This document shows positions 1 through 8,666 of a stretch of 55,246 bases of DNA, in pieces (within the stretch, counting starts at the first letter, position 1; each line of letters begins with the position of its first letter). The translations under genes were made by a program, and so were the position numbers. Location of the stretch: positions 1-55,246 of the forward strand of contig CAJFUN010000005.1 of assembly GCA_904420205.1 (NCBI GenBank), read 5' to 3'. Under the pieces are notes generated by a model. It was not told the DNA's origin. It worked only from the letters and a program-made list of their open reading frames with translations, and did no database searches. Origin of the DNA: Candidatus Parachristensenella avicola (GTDB lineage: Bacteria > Bacillota > Clostridia > Christensenellales > UMGS416).

Positions 1-1416
1 GTGCTGGGGTGCCGGTTCTTCACGGATACGGTGGAGCACGTGCCGCAGCGGGCGTACCTGGCGATTGGGGAAGTGGACAAGACGGTGATCTCGCCCTTTG
101 AGTACCGTGAGGTATTTGGGAACGTATGCTACGACGACGATGACTTCGCCGCCAAGCGGGGGCTCAACGGCCAGGGGTATCGGATGGATGAGGAGCACGG
201 CGGCTCCATCCTCTATCACGGCTTTGTGCACACCTTTGACGTGCTGGTGCCGGCTAAGGAATATTTTGCCGAGCATCCCGAATATTTCTCCATGATCGAC
301 GGCAAGCGCTACAGCGGGGAGACCGACGCCACCCATGGTTTTGCCCGCACCCAACTGTGCCTGACCAATCCCGATGTGCTGAAGATCGTTATTGAGAAAA
401 CCCGCAAGAATATCGAAGAGCATCCGGAGTGCACCATTTTCTCCATCTCCCAGAATGACTGCGGCAACCCCTGTGACTGCCCCGAATGCACCCGCATCAA
501 CGAGGAGGAGGGCAGCCGTGCCGGAACGCTAATCCGCTTTGTCAACGCGGTGGCCAATGCTATTGCAAAGGACTACCCCAACGTGATTATTGATACGCTG
601 GCTTATACCTATACCCGTCAAGCGCCCAAAACCCGGCCTGCGCCCAATGTGGCGGTGCGCATCTGCTCCATCGAGTGCTGCTTCTCCCACCCGCTGCGCA
701 GCTGTAATTATCAGTACAACGGTTTTATGGGCCTCACCAAGGATAAGGATACCTTCCAGGACGATATCCGCAACTGGGCCAAGATCTGCAACCGGATGCA
801 TGTGTGGGATTACACCACCAATTTCAAGCATTATCTCAACCCCATGCCCAACCTGCACGTGCTGCAGGATAACATCAAGTTCTTCATCGAGAACGGTGTG
901 ACGGGCCTCTTTGAGCAGGGTAACGGCGAGGACCTGTCCGGCGAATTCGGCGAGCTGCGCTACTATATCCTTTCCAAGCTGATGTGGGAGCCCGACGGCG
1001 ATGTGGACCGGTGGATGCGGGAGTTTATGGCGGCCTATTATGGCATGGCGGCTCAGCCCATCCGCGAGTTCATCGACGCGCTGAAAAACCATGTGACCGA
1101 GCACGATGTCCATGTGCGGATTTACGACGATCCGGCACAGGGCCATATGCCCCAGTGGCTGATCGACTTGGCCGATGCCAAGTTCGACGAAGCGGAGGCG
1201 CTGGCGGACGACGACGAGGTGCTGGAGCGGGTACGCAAGAGCCGTATGCAGATTAAATACTGCAAGCTGTTCAATATGAGCATGGATGATCCCCAGCGGG
1301 TGATTGCCTGCGAAGAATTCATTGCGGACGTCAAGCACTTTGGCTTTACCCGTATCCGCGAATGGAAGCCCATTGAGAAGAGCTTTGAGGAGATCCGTCA
1401 GGGTATCTTTAAGTAA
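1..1416 (+). CDS. DUF4838-type putative glycan-active protein, paralogue 1 (5' truncated by window)
   Basis: The frame is open from the first base and 471 residues are visible. Aligned with its six downstream paralogues, it starts at the VLGCRFF motif, so about 110 N-terminal residues lie outside the window. Visible family blocks are YFAEHPEYFSM, QLCLTNPDV, SQNDCGNPCDCPEC, IECCFSHPL, VWDYTTNF, LFEQGN and SGEFGELR. Proteins of this kind combine an N-terminal alpha/beta domain like that of GH20/GH67 enzymes with a DUF4838 region; a carbohydrate-active role is inferred from family context and no activity is proven. This copy carries the QND signature shared with copies 5 and 7. It has a short insertion (SGETDATHGFARTQ) before the QLCLTNP block. 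There is no sign of export in the visible part. Confidence 0.85.
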   Translation: MLGCRFFTDTVEHVPQRAYLAIGEVDKTVISPFEYREVFGNVCYDDDDFAAKRGLNGQGYRMDEEHGGSILYHGFVHTFDVLVPAKEYFAEHPEYFSMIDGKRYSGETDATHGFARTQLCLTNPDVLKIVIEKTRKNIEEHPECTIFSISQNDCGNPCDCPECTRINEEEGSRAGTLIRFVNAVANAIAKDYPNVIIDTLAYTYTRQAPKTRPAPNVAVRICSIECCFSHPLRSCNYQYNGFMGLTKDKDTFQDDIRNWAKICNRMHVWDYTTNFKHYLNPMPNLHVLQDNIKFFIENGVTGLFEQGNGEDLSGEFGELRYYILSKLMWEPDGDVDRWMREFMAAYYGMAAQPIREFIDALKNHVTEHDVHVRIYDDPAQGHMPQWLIDLADAKFDEAEALADDDEVLERVRKSRMQIKYCKLFNMSMDDPQRVIACEEFIADVKHFGFTRIREWKPIEKSFEEIRQGIFK

Positions 1417-1433
1417 TCCCTTTTCGATCCTAT

Positions 1434-1466
1434 CCGGCGGGCGAAACCGCCCGCCGGTATTATTTT
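1434..1466 (+). terminator. hairpin with T-rich tail between paralogues 1 and 2
   Basis: A perfect 10-bp stem (CCGGCGGGCG at 1434-1443, CGCCCGCCGG at 1448-1457) with loop AAAC is followed by TATTATTTT. It begins 18 nt after the stop of paralogue 1. It looks like an intrinsic terminator or attenuator inside the array. Because no promoter is obvious in the remaining 19 nt, partial read-through into paralogue 2 is likely. Confidence 0.6.
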
Positions 1467-1484
1467 GGGAAAGCGAGCAATCAG

Positions 1485-3269
1485 ATGATGGAATTGGTGA
1501 AAAACAGGCAAAGCGCCTATCGTATTGTGATTCCCGCTCAGGCTGGCTCCTGCATCCGGTATGCGGCCGACGAGCTGGCGCGGTATATTGAGGCGGTCAG
1601 CGGAGCAAAGCTTCCCATCGTAGAGGATGGGGCGGCGCCGGTTGAGCAGGAAATTGTAATCGGCGGCGCCCAGCGTCCGGGCGTACCCTGTGCATCGGCA
1701 CTGAAGAACGATGGATATATCATAAAGACGGAAGGAAGCCGCCTATTCATCCTGGGGGAGAACGGCCGAGGCTGCCTCTACGGCGTATATGGCCTGTTGG
1801 AGGCATACCTGGGCTGCCGCTTCCTGGCCCGTGAGGTGGAGGTGATTCCCGAAAAAGCGGACATCTGCCTGCCGGAGTTGGACGAGACGAAGGTTCCTCC
1901 GCTGGAATACCGGGAGACTTATTGGTACGAGCCGGAGCGGTTCGGTGATTTTGCCATGAAGCGCGGCTTTAACGCTTCGATCACCCAGCCCTATGAAGAG
2001 CACCTGGGCGGCAGCATCCAGGCCTTGGGCCTGGCCCACACCTTCTTTTCCTTCCTTTCGCCGGAGGAATTCTTTGACGAGCACCCCGAGTATTTTTCCT
2101 TGGTGGGCGGCCGGCGCATTCGGGAAGAAACCCAGCTGTGCTTGACCAACCCTGACGTGAAGCGGATCGTCAAGGAGCGGCTGCGCGAGGCGATTATAGC
2201 GCATCCGGAGTGCAAGATGTTTTCCGTGTCGCAGATGGACTGGTATAACCCCTGCGAATGCCCGGAGTGCGCCCGCATCGATGCGGAGGAAGGTAGCCAT
2301 ATGGGTACCGTGCTGCGCTTTGTCAATGAATGCGCCGATTCCATCGCCGAGGAATTCCCCGATGTAGTCATCGAGACGTTGGCCTATCAGTATACCCGGC
2401 AGCCCCCGAAGATCACCAAGGCCCGGCCCAATGTGTGCGTGTGCCTGTGCTCCATTGAGTGCTGCTTTACGCATCCCCTGCGCCAGTGCGACCGGATCTC
2501 GGTACCTTTTAAGTATATTGCCGAGCCCGGGGCGACCTTCCAGCAGGATCTGGTGGGGTGGTCCAAGGTATGCAGCCGCATGATGATCTGGGATTATACC
2601 ACCAACTACCGGTTCTACCTGACGCCGATGATCAATCTGCACGTGCTGCAGGATAATATGAACTTCTTCCTGGAGAACAACGTGACCTTCCTCTTTGAGC
2701 AGGGCAATGCTCAGTCCATGTCCGGCGAATTCGGTGAGCTTAGGGCCTACCTTCTCAGCAAGCTGATGTGGGAGCCTAAGGGCGACGTCAATACGTGGAT
2801 GACCGACTTCCTGGAAGGATACTACGGTGCGGGAGCGGCCAAACCGATCCGGGCTTATATCGAGCTTCTCCAAAGCTATGTAACCGAGTACCATGTCCAT
2901 GCCGGCATCTATGAGAACCCCATGGATGTGATCCCCAACGCGCTGATCCCGAAGATGGATGCGCTATGGGACGAGGCCGAAGCTGCCGCTGAGGATGAGG
3001 CTAAGCTGGCCCGCATCCGCCGTTCCCGTCTGCAGGTCAAATTCGTCAAGCAGCACCGGCGCCGCGTGACCGACGCTGACTTTGCCGAGGAAGGCGAAAA
3101 GTTAATCTCCGAGATCATAGAGCATGGCATCGACTATGTGCAGGAGGGAGTAGCCCGTGATACGAGCTTTGCCCAAATCCGCACGGGGTATCTGCCGGAT
3201 TCCTGGCAGACCTTCTGGAAACCCCAGCCGGTGAAAACCGCGGCCAAAAGCATCAGCGAACACGACTAA
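1485..3269 (+). CDS. DUF4838-type putative glycan-active protein, paralogue 2
   Basis: The protein has 594 residues (or 593 from the second ATG at 1488). The N-terminal 120 residues show the GH20b/GH67N-like pattern: AADELARYI near 29-37, EIVIGG, LKNDGYII, LFILGENGRGCLYGVYGLLE, then LGCRFL. The DUF4838 part carries C257-x-C259-P-x-C262, E325-C326-C327, W369-D370-Y371, E405 in FEQGN, and SGEFGEL at 413-419. Conserved acids such as E405, E415 and E418 are candidate catalytic residues by inference only. No signal peptide or membrane segment is seen, so it is predicted to be cytoplasmic. It belongs to the QMDWYN subgroup and shares the C-terminal DADFAEEGEKLI-type segment with paralogue 4. The ribosome binding site is weak, which fits translation from a long shared mRNA. 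Confidence 0.9.
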   Translation: MMELVKNRQSAYRIVIPAQAGSCIRYAADELARYIEAVSGAKLPIVEDGAAPVEQEIVIGGAQRPGVPCASALKNDGYIIKTEGSRLFILGENGRGCLYGVYGLLEAYLGCRFLAREVEVIPEKADICLPELDETKVPPLEYRETYWYEPERFGDFAMKRGFNASITQPYEEHLGGSIQALGLAHTFFSFLSPEEFFDEHPEYFSLVGGRRIREETQLCLTNPDVKRIVKERLREAIIAHPECKMFSVSQMDWYNPCECPECARIDAEEGSHMGTVLRFVNECADSIAEEFPDVVIETLAYQYTRQPPKITKARPNVCVCLCSIECCFTHPLRQCDRISVPFKYIAEPGATFQQDLVGWSKVCSRMMIWDYTTNYRFYLTPMINLHVLQDNMNFFLENNVTFLFEQGNAQSMSGEFGELRAYLLSKLMWEPKGDVNTWMTDFLEGYYGAGAAKPIRAYIELLQSYVTEYHVHAGIYENPMDVIPNALIPKMDALWDEAEAAAEDEAKLARIRRSRLQVKFVKQHRRRVTDADFAEEGEKLISEIIEHGIDYVQEGVARDTSFAQIRTGYLPDSWQTFWKPQPVKTAAKSISEHD

Positions 3270-3277
3270 ATCAAGCG

Positions 3278-3299
3278 CGGCGGGCATATAGCCCCGCCG
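3278..3299 (+). other. GC-rich hairpin between paralogues 2 and 3
   Basis: A 7-bp stem (CGGCGGG at 3278-3284, CCCGCCG at 3293-3299) has an 8-nt loop and no T-tract. It cannot be a normal intrinsic terminator. It may be an mRNA processing or stability element within the operon, an inference from its position. Confidence 0.4.
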
Positions 3300-3323
3300 G
3301 GCTTATGGGAATGAGGAATGAAT

Positions 3324-5066
3324 ATGCTGAACCTAACGGAGGCGGGCCAGTCCCGCTATCGTATCGTCATGCCGAGGGAGGCCGATGGCAAGAACCGCTT
3401 TGCCGCCCAGGAGCTGGCGCGCTATATTTTGAAGATCACCGGTGCCGCGCTGCCGGTGGTGACCGACGAGCTGCCGGCTTCCGAGCAGGAGATTTGCGTG
3501 GGCCCGGTGTCCCGGGACGGGCTGCCCGATACCTCGCAACTGAAAAACGATGGTTTTATCATGGCCAGCCGGGAAGACCGGATTTTCCTGGTGGGGCATA
3601 ATAGCCGCTCCAACCTCTATGCCGCCTACAGCTTTTTGGAGGATGTGCTGGGGTGCCGGTTCTTCACGCAGTCGGTGGAGCATATCCCGCAGCGGGAGAC
3701 GCTTCGGGTAGAGCCCTTTAACCTTGTGAAGCAGTCCCCCTTTGAATACCGGGAAACCTCCTGGCACGGCATGACGCTTCCGGGATTTGACCCCAAACGC
3801 GGCTTTAACGGCGCCCATCCCCATGCGCCTGACCAGGGCGAGGGCCTGGAGGACGTGTTCCGATACCTGGGCTTTGGCCATACCATGTTCGATTATGTAA
3901 ATCCGGACGAATATTTTGACGAGCATCCTGAGTATTTCTCCATGGTGGAAGGCCGCCGGATCAAGGATCACACCCAGCTGTGCCTGACCAACCCCGAGGT
4001 GCTGGAGATTACCCAGAAAAAGCTCCGGCAGAATATCATCGACCATCCGGAGTGCAAGGTATTCTCCCTATCCCAGATGGACTGGTATAACTACTGCGAA
4101 TGCCCGGAATGCGCCCGGGTAGACGCGGAAGAGGGCGCCCATTCGGGTACGCTGATCCGATTTGTCAATGCCTGCGCCGAGTCGATCGCCGAGGAATTCC
4201 CGGACGTGCTGATCGATACTTTCGCTTATCAGTATACCCGCCAGGCGCCGAAAAAGACGCGCCCTGCCCCCAATGTCAGCGTGCGTATCTGCTCCATCGA
4301 GTGCTGCTTTACCCATCCGCTGGCCGAGTGCCACCGGGCGATGTTCCCCTTTGTCTTTGCAACGACGCCCGGCGTGACCTTCCAGCAGGATCTGGCCGAT
4401 TGGAGCCGTATCGCCAGCCATCTGGTGGTCTGGGATTATACCACCAACTTCCGCTTCTACCTGGCGCCCATGGTGAACCTGCACGTGCTGCAGGACAATA
4501 TCCGTTTCTTCCGGGATAACAATGTGACCGGCCTCTTTGAACAGGGCAACGGCCAGTCGGTCTCCGGCGAGTTTGGCGAGCTCAGGGGATATTTGATCAG
4601 CAAGCTGATGTGGGAGCCCGATGGCGATGTGGACGAGTGGACCCGAGAATTCCTGGCAGGATACTATGGCAACGCCGCCGCGCCCATCCATGCCTATATT
4701 AAGCTGCTGGCCGACCATGTGACCCGCTATGACCTGCATGCCGGCATTTATGAGAGCCCCAAAGCCTTCCTGCATAATGCGCTGATTCCGAAGATGGACG
4801 CGCTGTGGGACGAGGCCGAGGCGCTGGCTGACAATGAGGAGATTCTGGAGCGGGTGCAGCGTTCCCGCCTACAGGTGCGCTTTATCAAGTTCCACCGCAA
4901 GGGACCGGGCGACGATGATTATGATGCGGTTTGCGAGCAGCTGATATCCGATATCCGCCGCCTTGGCGTCACCTATATCCAGGAGGGAAAGGATATCGAA
5001 AAGAGCTTCGACGAGATGCGCCACGGCACGCTTCCGGGCACGTCCCGCTCGGATTACCGCTGGTAG
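3324..5066 (+). CDS. DUF4838-type putative glycan-active protein, paralogue 3
   Basis: The protein has 580 residues from ATG 3324, preferred because GAGGA at 3313-3317 lies 6 nt upstream and the N-terminus then matches the paralogues; ATG 3318 is an alternative. It has the same architecture as its neighbours: an N-terminal alpha/beta domain to about residue 120, then the DUF4838 region. It carries the QMDWYN signature but has NYCECPEC where most copies have NPC. ECCFTHPL, VWDYTTNF, LFEQGN and SGEFGELR are all present. It is most like paralogue 6 (both share LRQNIIDHPECK and FVNACA). A 24-nt stretch from 3648 is identical to the first bases of paralogue 1, so recombination between copies is possible. 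It is predicted to be cytoplasmic. Confidence 0.9.
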   Translation: MLNLTEAGQSRYRIVMPREADGKNRFAAQELARYILKITGAALPVVTDELPASEQEICVGPVSRDGLPDTSQLKNDGFIMASREDRIFLVGHNSRSNLYAAYSFLEDVLGCRFFTQSVEHIPQRETLRVEPFNLVKQSPFEYRETSWHGMTLPGFDPKRGFNGAHPHAPDQGEGLEDVFRYLGFGHTMFDYVNPDEYFDEHPEYFSMVEGRRIKDHTQLCLTNPEVLEITQKKLRQNIIDHPECKVFSLSQMDWYNYCECPECARVDAEEGAHSGTLIRFVNACAESIAEEFPDVLIDTFAYQYTRQAPKKTRPAPNVSVRICSIECCFTHPLAECHRAMFPFVFATTPGVTFQQDLADWSRIASHLVVWDYTTNFRFYLAPMVNLHVLQDNIRFFRDNNVTGLFEQGNGQSVSGEFGELRGYLISKLMWEPDGDVDEWTREFLAGYYGNAAAPIHAYIKLLADHVTRYDLHAGIYESPKAFLHNALIPKMDALWDEAEALADNEEILERVQRSRLQVRFIKFHRKGPGDDDYDAVCEQLISDIRRLGVTYIQEGKDIEKSFDEMRHGTLPGTSRSDYRW

Positions 5067-5090
5067 GAACCGGCGAAAAGGAGGAGACAT

Positions 5091-6848
5091 ATGGCTTTGA
5101 CACTGATGGACAAGGGGGCCTGCGGCTACCGTATCGTGGTCGGCGCGGAGGCTGACGCGGGCACGCGCTATGCCGCCGGCGAGCTGGCGAAGTATCTGGA
5201 AAAGATCGGCGGCGTACAGCTGCCTGTGGTGGACGATGCCTGCGTCCCGCAGGATCAGGAGATCGTGATCGGCAAAACGAACCGCCAGGGAGCGCCCAGC
5301 GGCGCGCAGCTGAAAAACGACGGTTATATGCTGAAAACCGAGGGCAAACGGCTCTTCATCCTGGGGCAGAACGACCGAGGAAACCTTTATGGCGTGTACG
5401 GCCTGCTGGAAAATAAGCTGGGCTGCCGCTTCTTCACGGCTTCGCTGGAGCGGGTGCCGGCTATGGAGACGGTAACGCTTGAGGAATTGGATGAAACGGT
5501 GATTCCGCCGCTGGAATACCGGCTGACCAGCTGGAATGAGGTCAGCCATAATCCGGTTTACGCCTACAAGCGCGGCACCAACAACCTGCCCGGCACGCCT
5601 GTGACGCCGATGCTGAACCACAGCCTGTGCCATACGATGTTTAGCTACCTTTCACCGGACGAGTATTTCGACACCCATCCGGAATACTTCTCCATGGTAA
5701 ACGGCGTGCGGATAAGGGAAGAAACCCAGCTGTGCCTGACCAACCCCGAGGTGAAGGAGATCGTCAAACAAAACCTGCGCAAGACGATTTTAGCGCATCC
5801 GGAGTGCACCATCTTCTCGGTGTCGCAGATGGACTGGTATAACCCCTGTGAATGCCCGGAGTGCGCCCGGGTCGATGCAGAGGAAGGCAGCCACATGGGT
5901 ACCATGCTGCGCTTTGTCAATGAGTGCGCCGACTTTGTGGCGGAGGAGTTCCCCCATGTGATCATCGAGACGCTGGCTTACCAGTATACCCGCCAGGCGC
6001 CCAAGATCACCAAGCCCCGGCCCAATGTGTGCATTTGCCTGTGCACCATCGAGTGCTGTTTTACCCACCCCATGCGCGAATGCCACGAGGCTGTGCGTCC
6101 CTTTAAGTACATCACCGATCCGGATCATCCCATCCAGCAAGATCTGGTGGATTGGGGCAAGATCTGCAAGCGGCTGCTGGTCTGGGACTATACCACGAAC
6201 TACCGGTTCTATCTTGCGCCGATGATTAATCTCCACGTGATCCAGGATAACGTGAAGTTTTTCATCGAAAACGGCGTAACCCAACTCTTTGAGCAGGGGA
6301 ACGGCCAGTCGATCTCCGGTGAGTTCGGCGAGCTTCGGGCCTATCTGCTGACCAAGCTGATGTGGGAACCCGACGGCGACCTGAGCGCCTGGATGGACGA
6401 ATTCCTGGACGCTTACTATGGCGCCGGCGGCCGCGCAATCCGCGCCTATATCGATCTTCTGGCCGATCATGTGACCCGCCACCATGTCCATGCGGGCATT
6501 TACGAAAGCCCCATGGATGTGATCCCCAATACGCTGCTGCCCAAGATGACGGAGCTGTGGGATGAGGCAGCGCGGCTGACGCAGGACGATCCAGAGGCCT
6601 CAGCCCATGTGGACCGTTCGCGGCTGCAGCTGGAGTTTGTAAAACATCATCGCCGCCGTCCCCATGAGGTGGATTTTGCTGAAAAAGCGGAAGAGCTCAT
6701 CGAAAGCATCAAGCGCAATAAGGTGACTTATGTGCAGGAGATTTTCGAGCACGTGCAGCCCCAGCCGGAGGCCTTGGAACGCAGCTTCAGCCAAATTCGC
6801 AAAGGCGACTTACCCGATACCTGGCCGGTATTCTGGCAGCCCTTCTAG
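5091..6848 (+). CDS. DUF4838-type putative glycan-active protein, paralogue 4
   Basis: The protein has 585 residues. The start is clear: AAGGAGGAG lies just upstream of ATG 5091, and only 24 nt separate it from paralogue 3, so the two are translated from one mRNA. It carries the QMDWYNPCECPEC block, IECCFTHPM, VWDYTTNY, LFEQGN and SGEFGELR. The C-terminus (HHRRRPHEVDFAEKAEEL, then DTWPVFWQPF) resembles paralogue 2. The region around residues 150-175 (NNLPGTPVTPMLNH) differs from all other copies, which have a GFNG/GMNA-type sequence followed by a glycine-rich block. This variable stretch, next to the HTMFSYLSP block, may tune substrate choice (inference). No signal peptide is present. Confidence 0.9.
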   Translation: MALTLMDKGACGYRIVVGAEADAGTRYAAGELAKYLEKIGGVQLPVVDDACVPQDQEIVIGKTNRQGAPSGAQLKNDGYMLKTEGKRLFILGQNDRGNLYGVYGLLENKLGCRFFTASLERVPAMETVTLEELDETVIPPLEYRLTSWNEVSHNPVYAYKRGTNNLPGTPVTPMLNHSLCHTMFSYLSPDEYFDTHPEYFSMVNGVRIREETQLCLTNPEVKEIVKQNLRKTILAHPECTIFSVSQMDWYNPCECPECARVDAEEGSHMGTMLRFVNECADFVAEEFPHVIIETLAYQYTRQAPKITKPRPNVCICLCTIECCFTHPMRECHEAVRPFKYITDPDHPIQQDLVDWGKICKRLLVWDYTTNYRFYLAPMINLHVIQDNVKFFIENGVTQLFEQGNGQSISGEFGELRAYLLTKLMWEPDGDLSAWMDEFLDAYYGAGGRAIRAYIDLLADHVTRHHVHAGIYESPMDVIPNTLLPKMTELWDEAARLTQDDPEASAHVDRSRLQLEFVKHHRRRPHEVDFAEKAEELIESIKRNKVTYVQEIFEHVQPQPEALERSFSQIRKGDLPDTWPVFWQPF

Positions 6849-6923
6849 GCGTGCCGCATGAGGAGAGGGGAGGGCAACCAGGCCCTCTTCGGCCTCCTTA
6901 TGGATAGAAAGGATGTGAACCGA

Positions 6924-8648
6924 ATGTCCCTTTGCCTGATCGATGGGGGAAAAAGCCGCTATCAGATTATCGTGGCGGCGGACGCCGGAGCGGCTGTACG
7001 GTGCGCGGCTGGTGAGCTGGCGAAATATCTTGCAGCCATGGGCGGAGCGGCAATCCCCGTGCGGACCGACGACACGCCCGCCTGCCCGTGGGAGCTTGTG
7101 GTGGGCCGGACGAACCGCCTGGGCGCGCCCCGGGACGCAGACCTGAAAAACGACGGATACCTTTTGAAAACCGAGGAGGAAAGGCTCTTCATCCTGGGCG
7201 AGAACGACCGCGCCTGCCTTTATGGCGTTTACGGCCTCTTGGAGCGCCATCTGGGCTGCCGGTTCCTGGCGGCTGACGTGGAAAAGATTCCTCTGCGCAG
7301 CCGACTGGAGATCCCTTCGCTGGATGAAACCCATATCTCCCCCTTTGAATACCGGGAAGTCTATTGGTATGAGGCGGAGACGGACATGGATTTTGCCGTG
7401 AAGCGTGGCATGAACGCCTCCATCCGCGAACCCTATGATGATTGCCACGGCGGAAGCATCCGGTATAACGGATTTGTCCATACCTTTAAGCTTTATATCC
7501 CCGACGAAGAATTTTTCGATACGCATCCGGAATATTTCGCTATGGTTAACGGAAAGCGGCAGCCCGGCGAGTATTCGCAGCTGTGCCTGACCAATCCGGA
7601 TGTGTTTTCCATCATGCTGGAACGGGCCCTTAAATCCATTGAAGCGCACCCGGAGTGCTCCATTATTTCGCTATCCCAGAATGACGGATTTAATCCCTGC
7701 ACCTGCCCGGAATGCGCCCGCGTGGACGCGGAGGAGGGCGGATATTCAGGCACGCTGATTCGCTTTGTCAACGGGCTGGCCAGGGAGATCGGCAAGCGGT
7801 ATCCGGATCTGACCATCGATACCTTGGCCTACCGCTATACCCGGCAGGCGCCTTTTAAGACCAAGCCCGAGCCCAATATCTGCGTGCGCATGTGCACCAT
7901 CGAGTGCTGCTTTGCCCATCCCATCGCCGAATGCACCGATGAATCGGACGCGGAGAAGGTGGACGATAAGCCCACAAAAACGCTGCAGGAGGACTTTGAA
8001 GATTGGGGCAAGATCTGCAAGCGTATGTTCGTATGGGATTACACCACCAATTTCCACCATTATCTGGCTTCCTTCCCGAACCTGAGGGTGCTGCAGGACA
8101 ACATCCGCTATTTCATTGGCCGCAACGTAACCGGCCTCTTTGAGCAGGGAAATGCCGAGAGCGTATCCGGCGAGTTCGGCGAGCTTCGGGCCTATCTGCT
8201 GACCAAGCTGATGTGGGAGCCTGAGGGCGACGTGGACAAATGGATGAACGAGTTCCTAACCGGCTACTACGGGCAGGCCGCCGCGCCCATCCGCCGATAT
8301 ATCGATATGCTGCACGATTATGTGAAGGATGAAAACGTGCATGTGGGCATCTATAATACGCCGGAAAGCTATCTGCCCGACTGGCTGCTGGAGAGAGCCG
8401 CCGTCCTATGGGACGAGGCGGAGCTGGTGGCCGAGGATGAAGACGTTTGGGCGCGCGTACATAGGTCGCGCCTGCAGCTGACCTATGCCGAGCTGCGCCG
8501 TATGCCCATGGATGACCCCCGGCGCGCGGAAAAGATGGCGCGGTTTGCCAGCGAAGTGCGGGCCTATGGTATCACCCGCCTGCAAGAGGGGCGCGATGTG
8601 GAAAAGACATTGTCCAAGCTGGAAAAGGGCGATTTGACCTTGGTATAA
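6924..8648 (+). CDS. DUF4838-type putative glycan-active protein, paralogue 5
   Basis: The protein has 574 residues from ATG 6924, chosen because AAAGGATG lies about 9 nt upstream and the N-terminus MSLCLIDGGKSRYQI aligns with the other copies. An in-frame ATG at 6858 would add 22 residues of low-complexity leader and is unlikely. It carries the QND signature (SQNDGFNPCTCPEC), ECCFAHPI, VWDYTTNF, LFEQGN and SGEFGELR. An insertion rich in charged residues (DESDAEKVDDKPTK) follows the ECCFAHP block and is unique to this copy. The 75-nt leader after paralogue 4 is purine-rich with possible weak secondary structure. Predicted cytoplasmic. Confidence 0.9.
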   Translation: MSLCLIDGGKSRYQIIVAADAGAAVRCAAGELAKYLAAMGGAAIPVRTDDTPACPWELVVGRTNRLGAPRDADLKNDGYLLKTEEERLFILGENDRACLYGVYGLLERHLGCRFLAADVEKIPLRSRLEIPSLDETHISPFEYREVYWYEAETDMDFAVKRGMNASIREPYDDCHGGSIRYNGFVHTFKLYIPDEEFFDTHPEYFAMVNGKRQPGEYSQLCLTNPDVFSIMLERALKSIEAHPECSIISLSQNDGFNPCTCPECARVDAEEGGYSGTLIRFVNGLAREIGKRYPDLTIDTLAYRYTRQAPFKTKPEPNICVRMCTIECCFAHPIAECTDESDAEKVDDKPTKTLQEDFEDWGKICKRMFVWDYTTNFHHYLASFPNLRVLQDNIRYFIGRNVTGLFEQGNAESVSGEFGELRAYLLTKLMWEPEGDVDKWMNEFLTGYYGQAAAPIRRYIDMLHDYVKDENVHVGIYNTPESYLPDWLLERAAVLWDEAELVAEDEDVWARVHRSRLQLTYAELRRMPMDDPRRAEKMARFASEVRAYGITRLQEGRDVEKTLSKLEKGDLTLV

Positions 8649-8666
8649 TGGAAAGGAGAATTTCCA

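Noticed and set aside
529..6491. Several long minus-strand frames (200-385 codons) opposite the DUF4838 genes
   Set aside because: They recur at the same place in each paralogue, translate to similar His/Gly/Leu-rich sequence and are explained by codon bias of the conserved sense genes.
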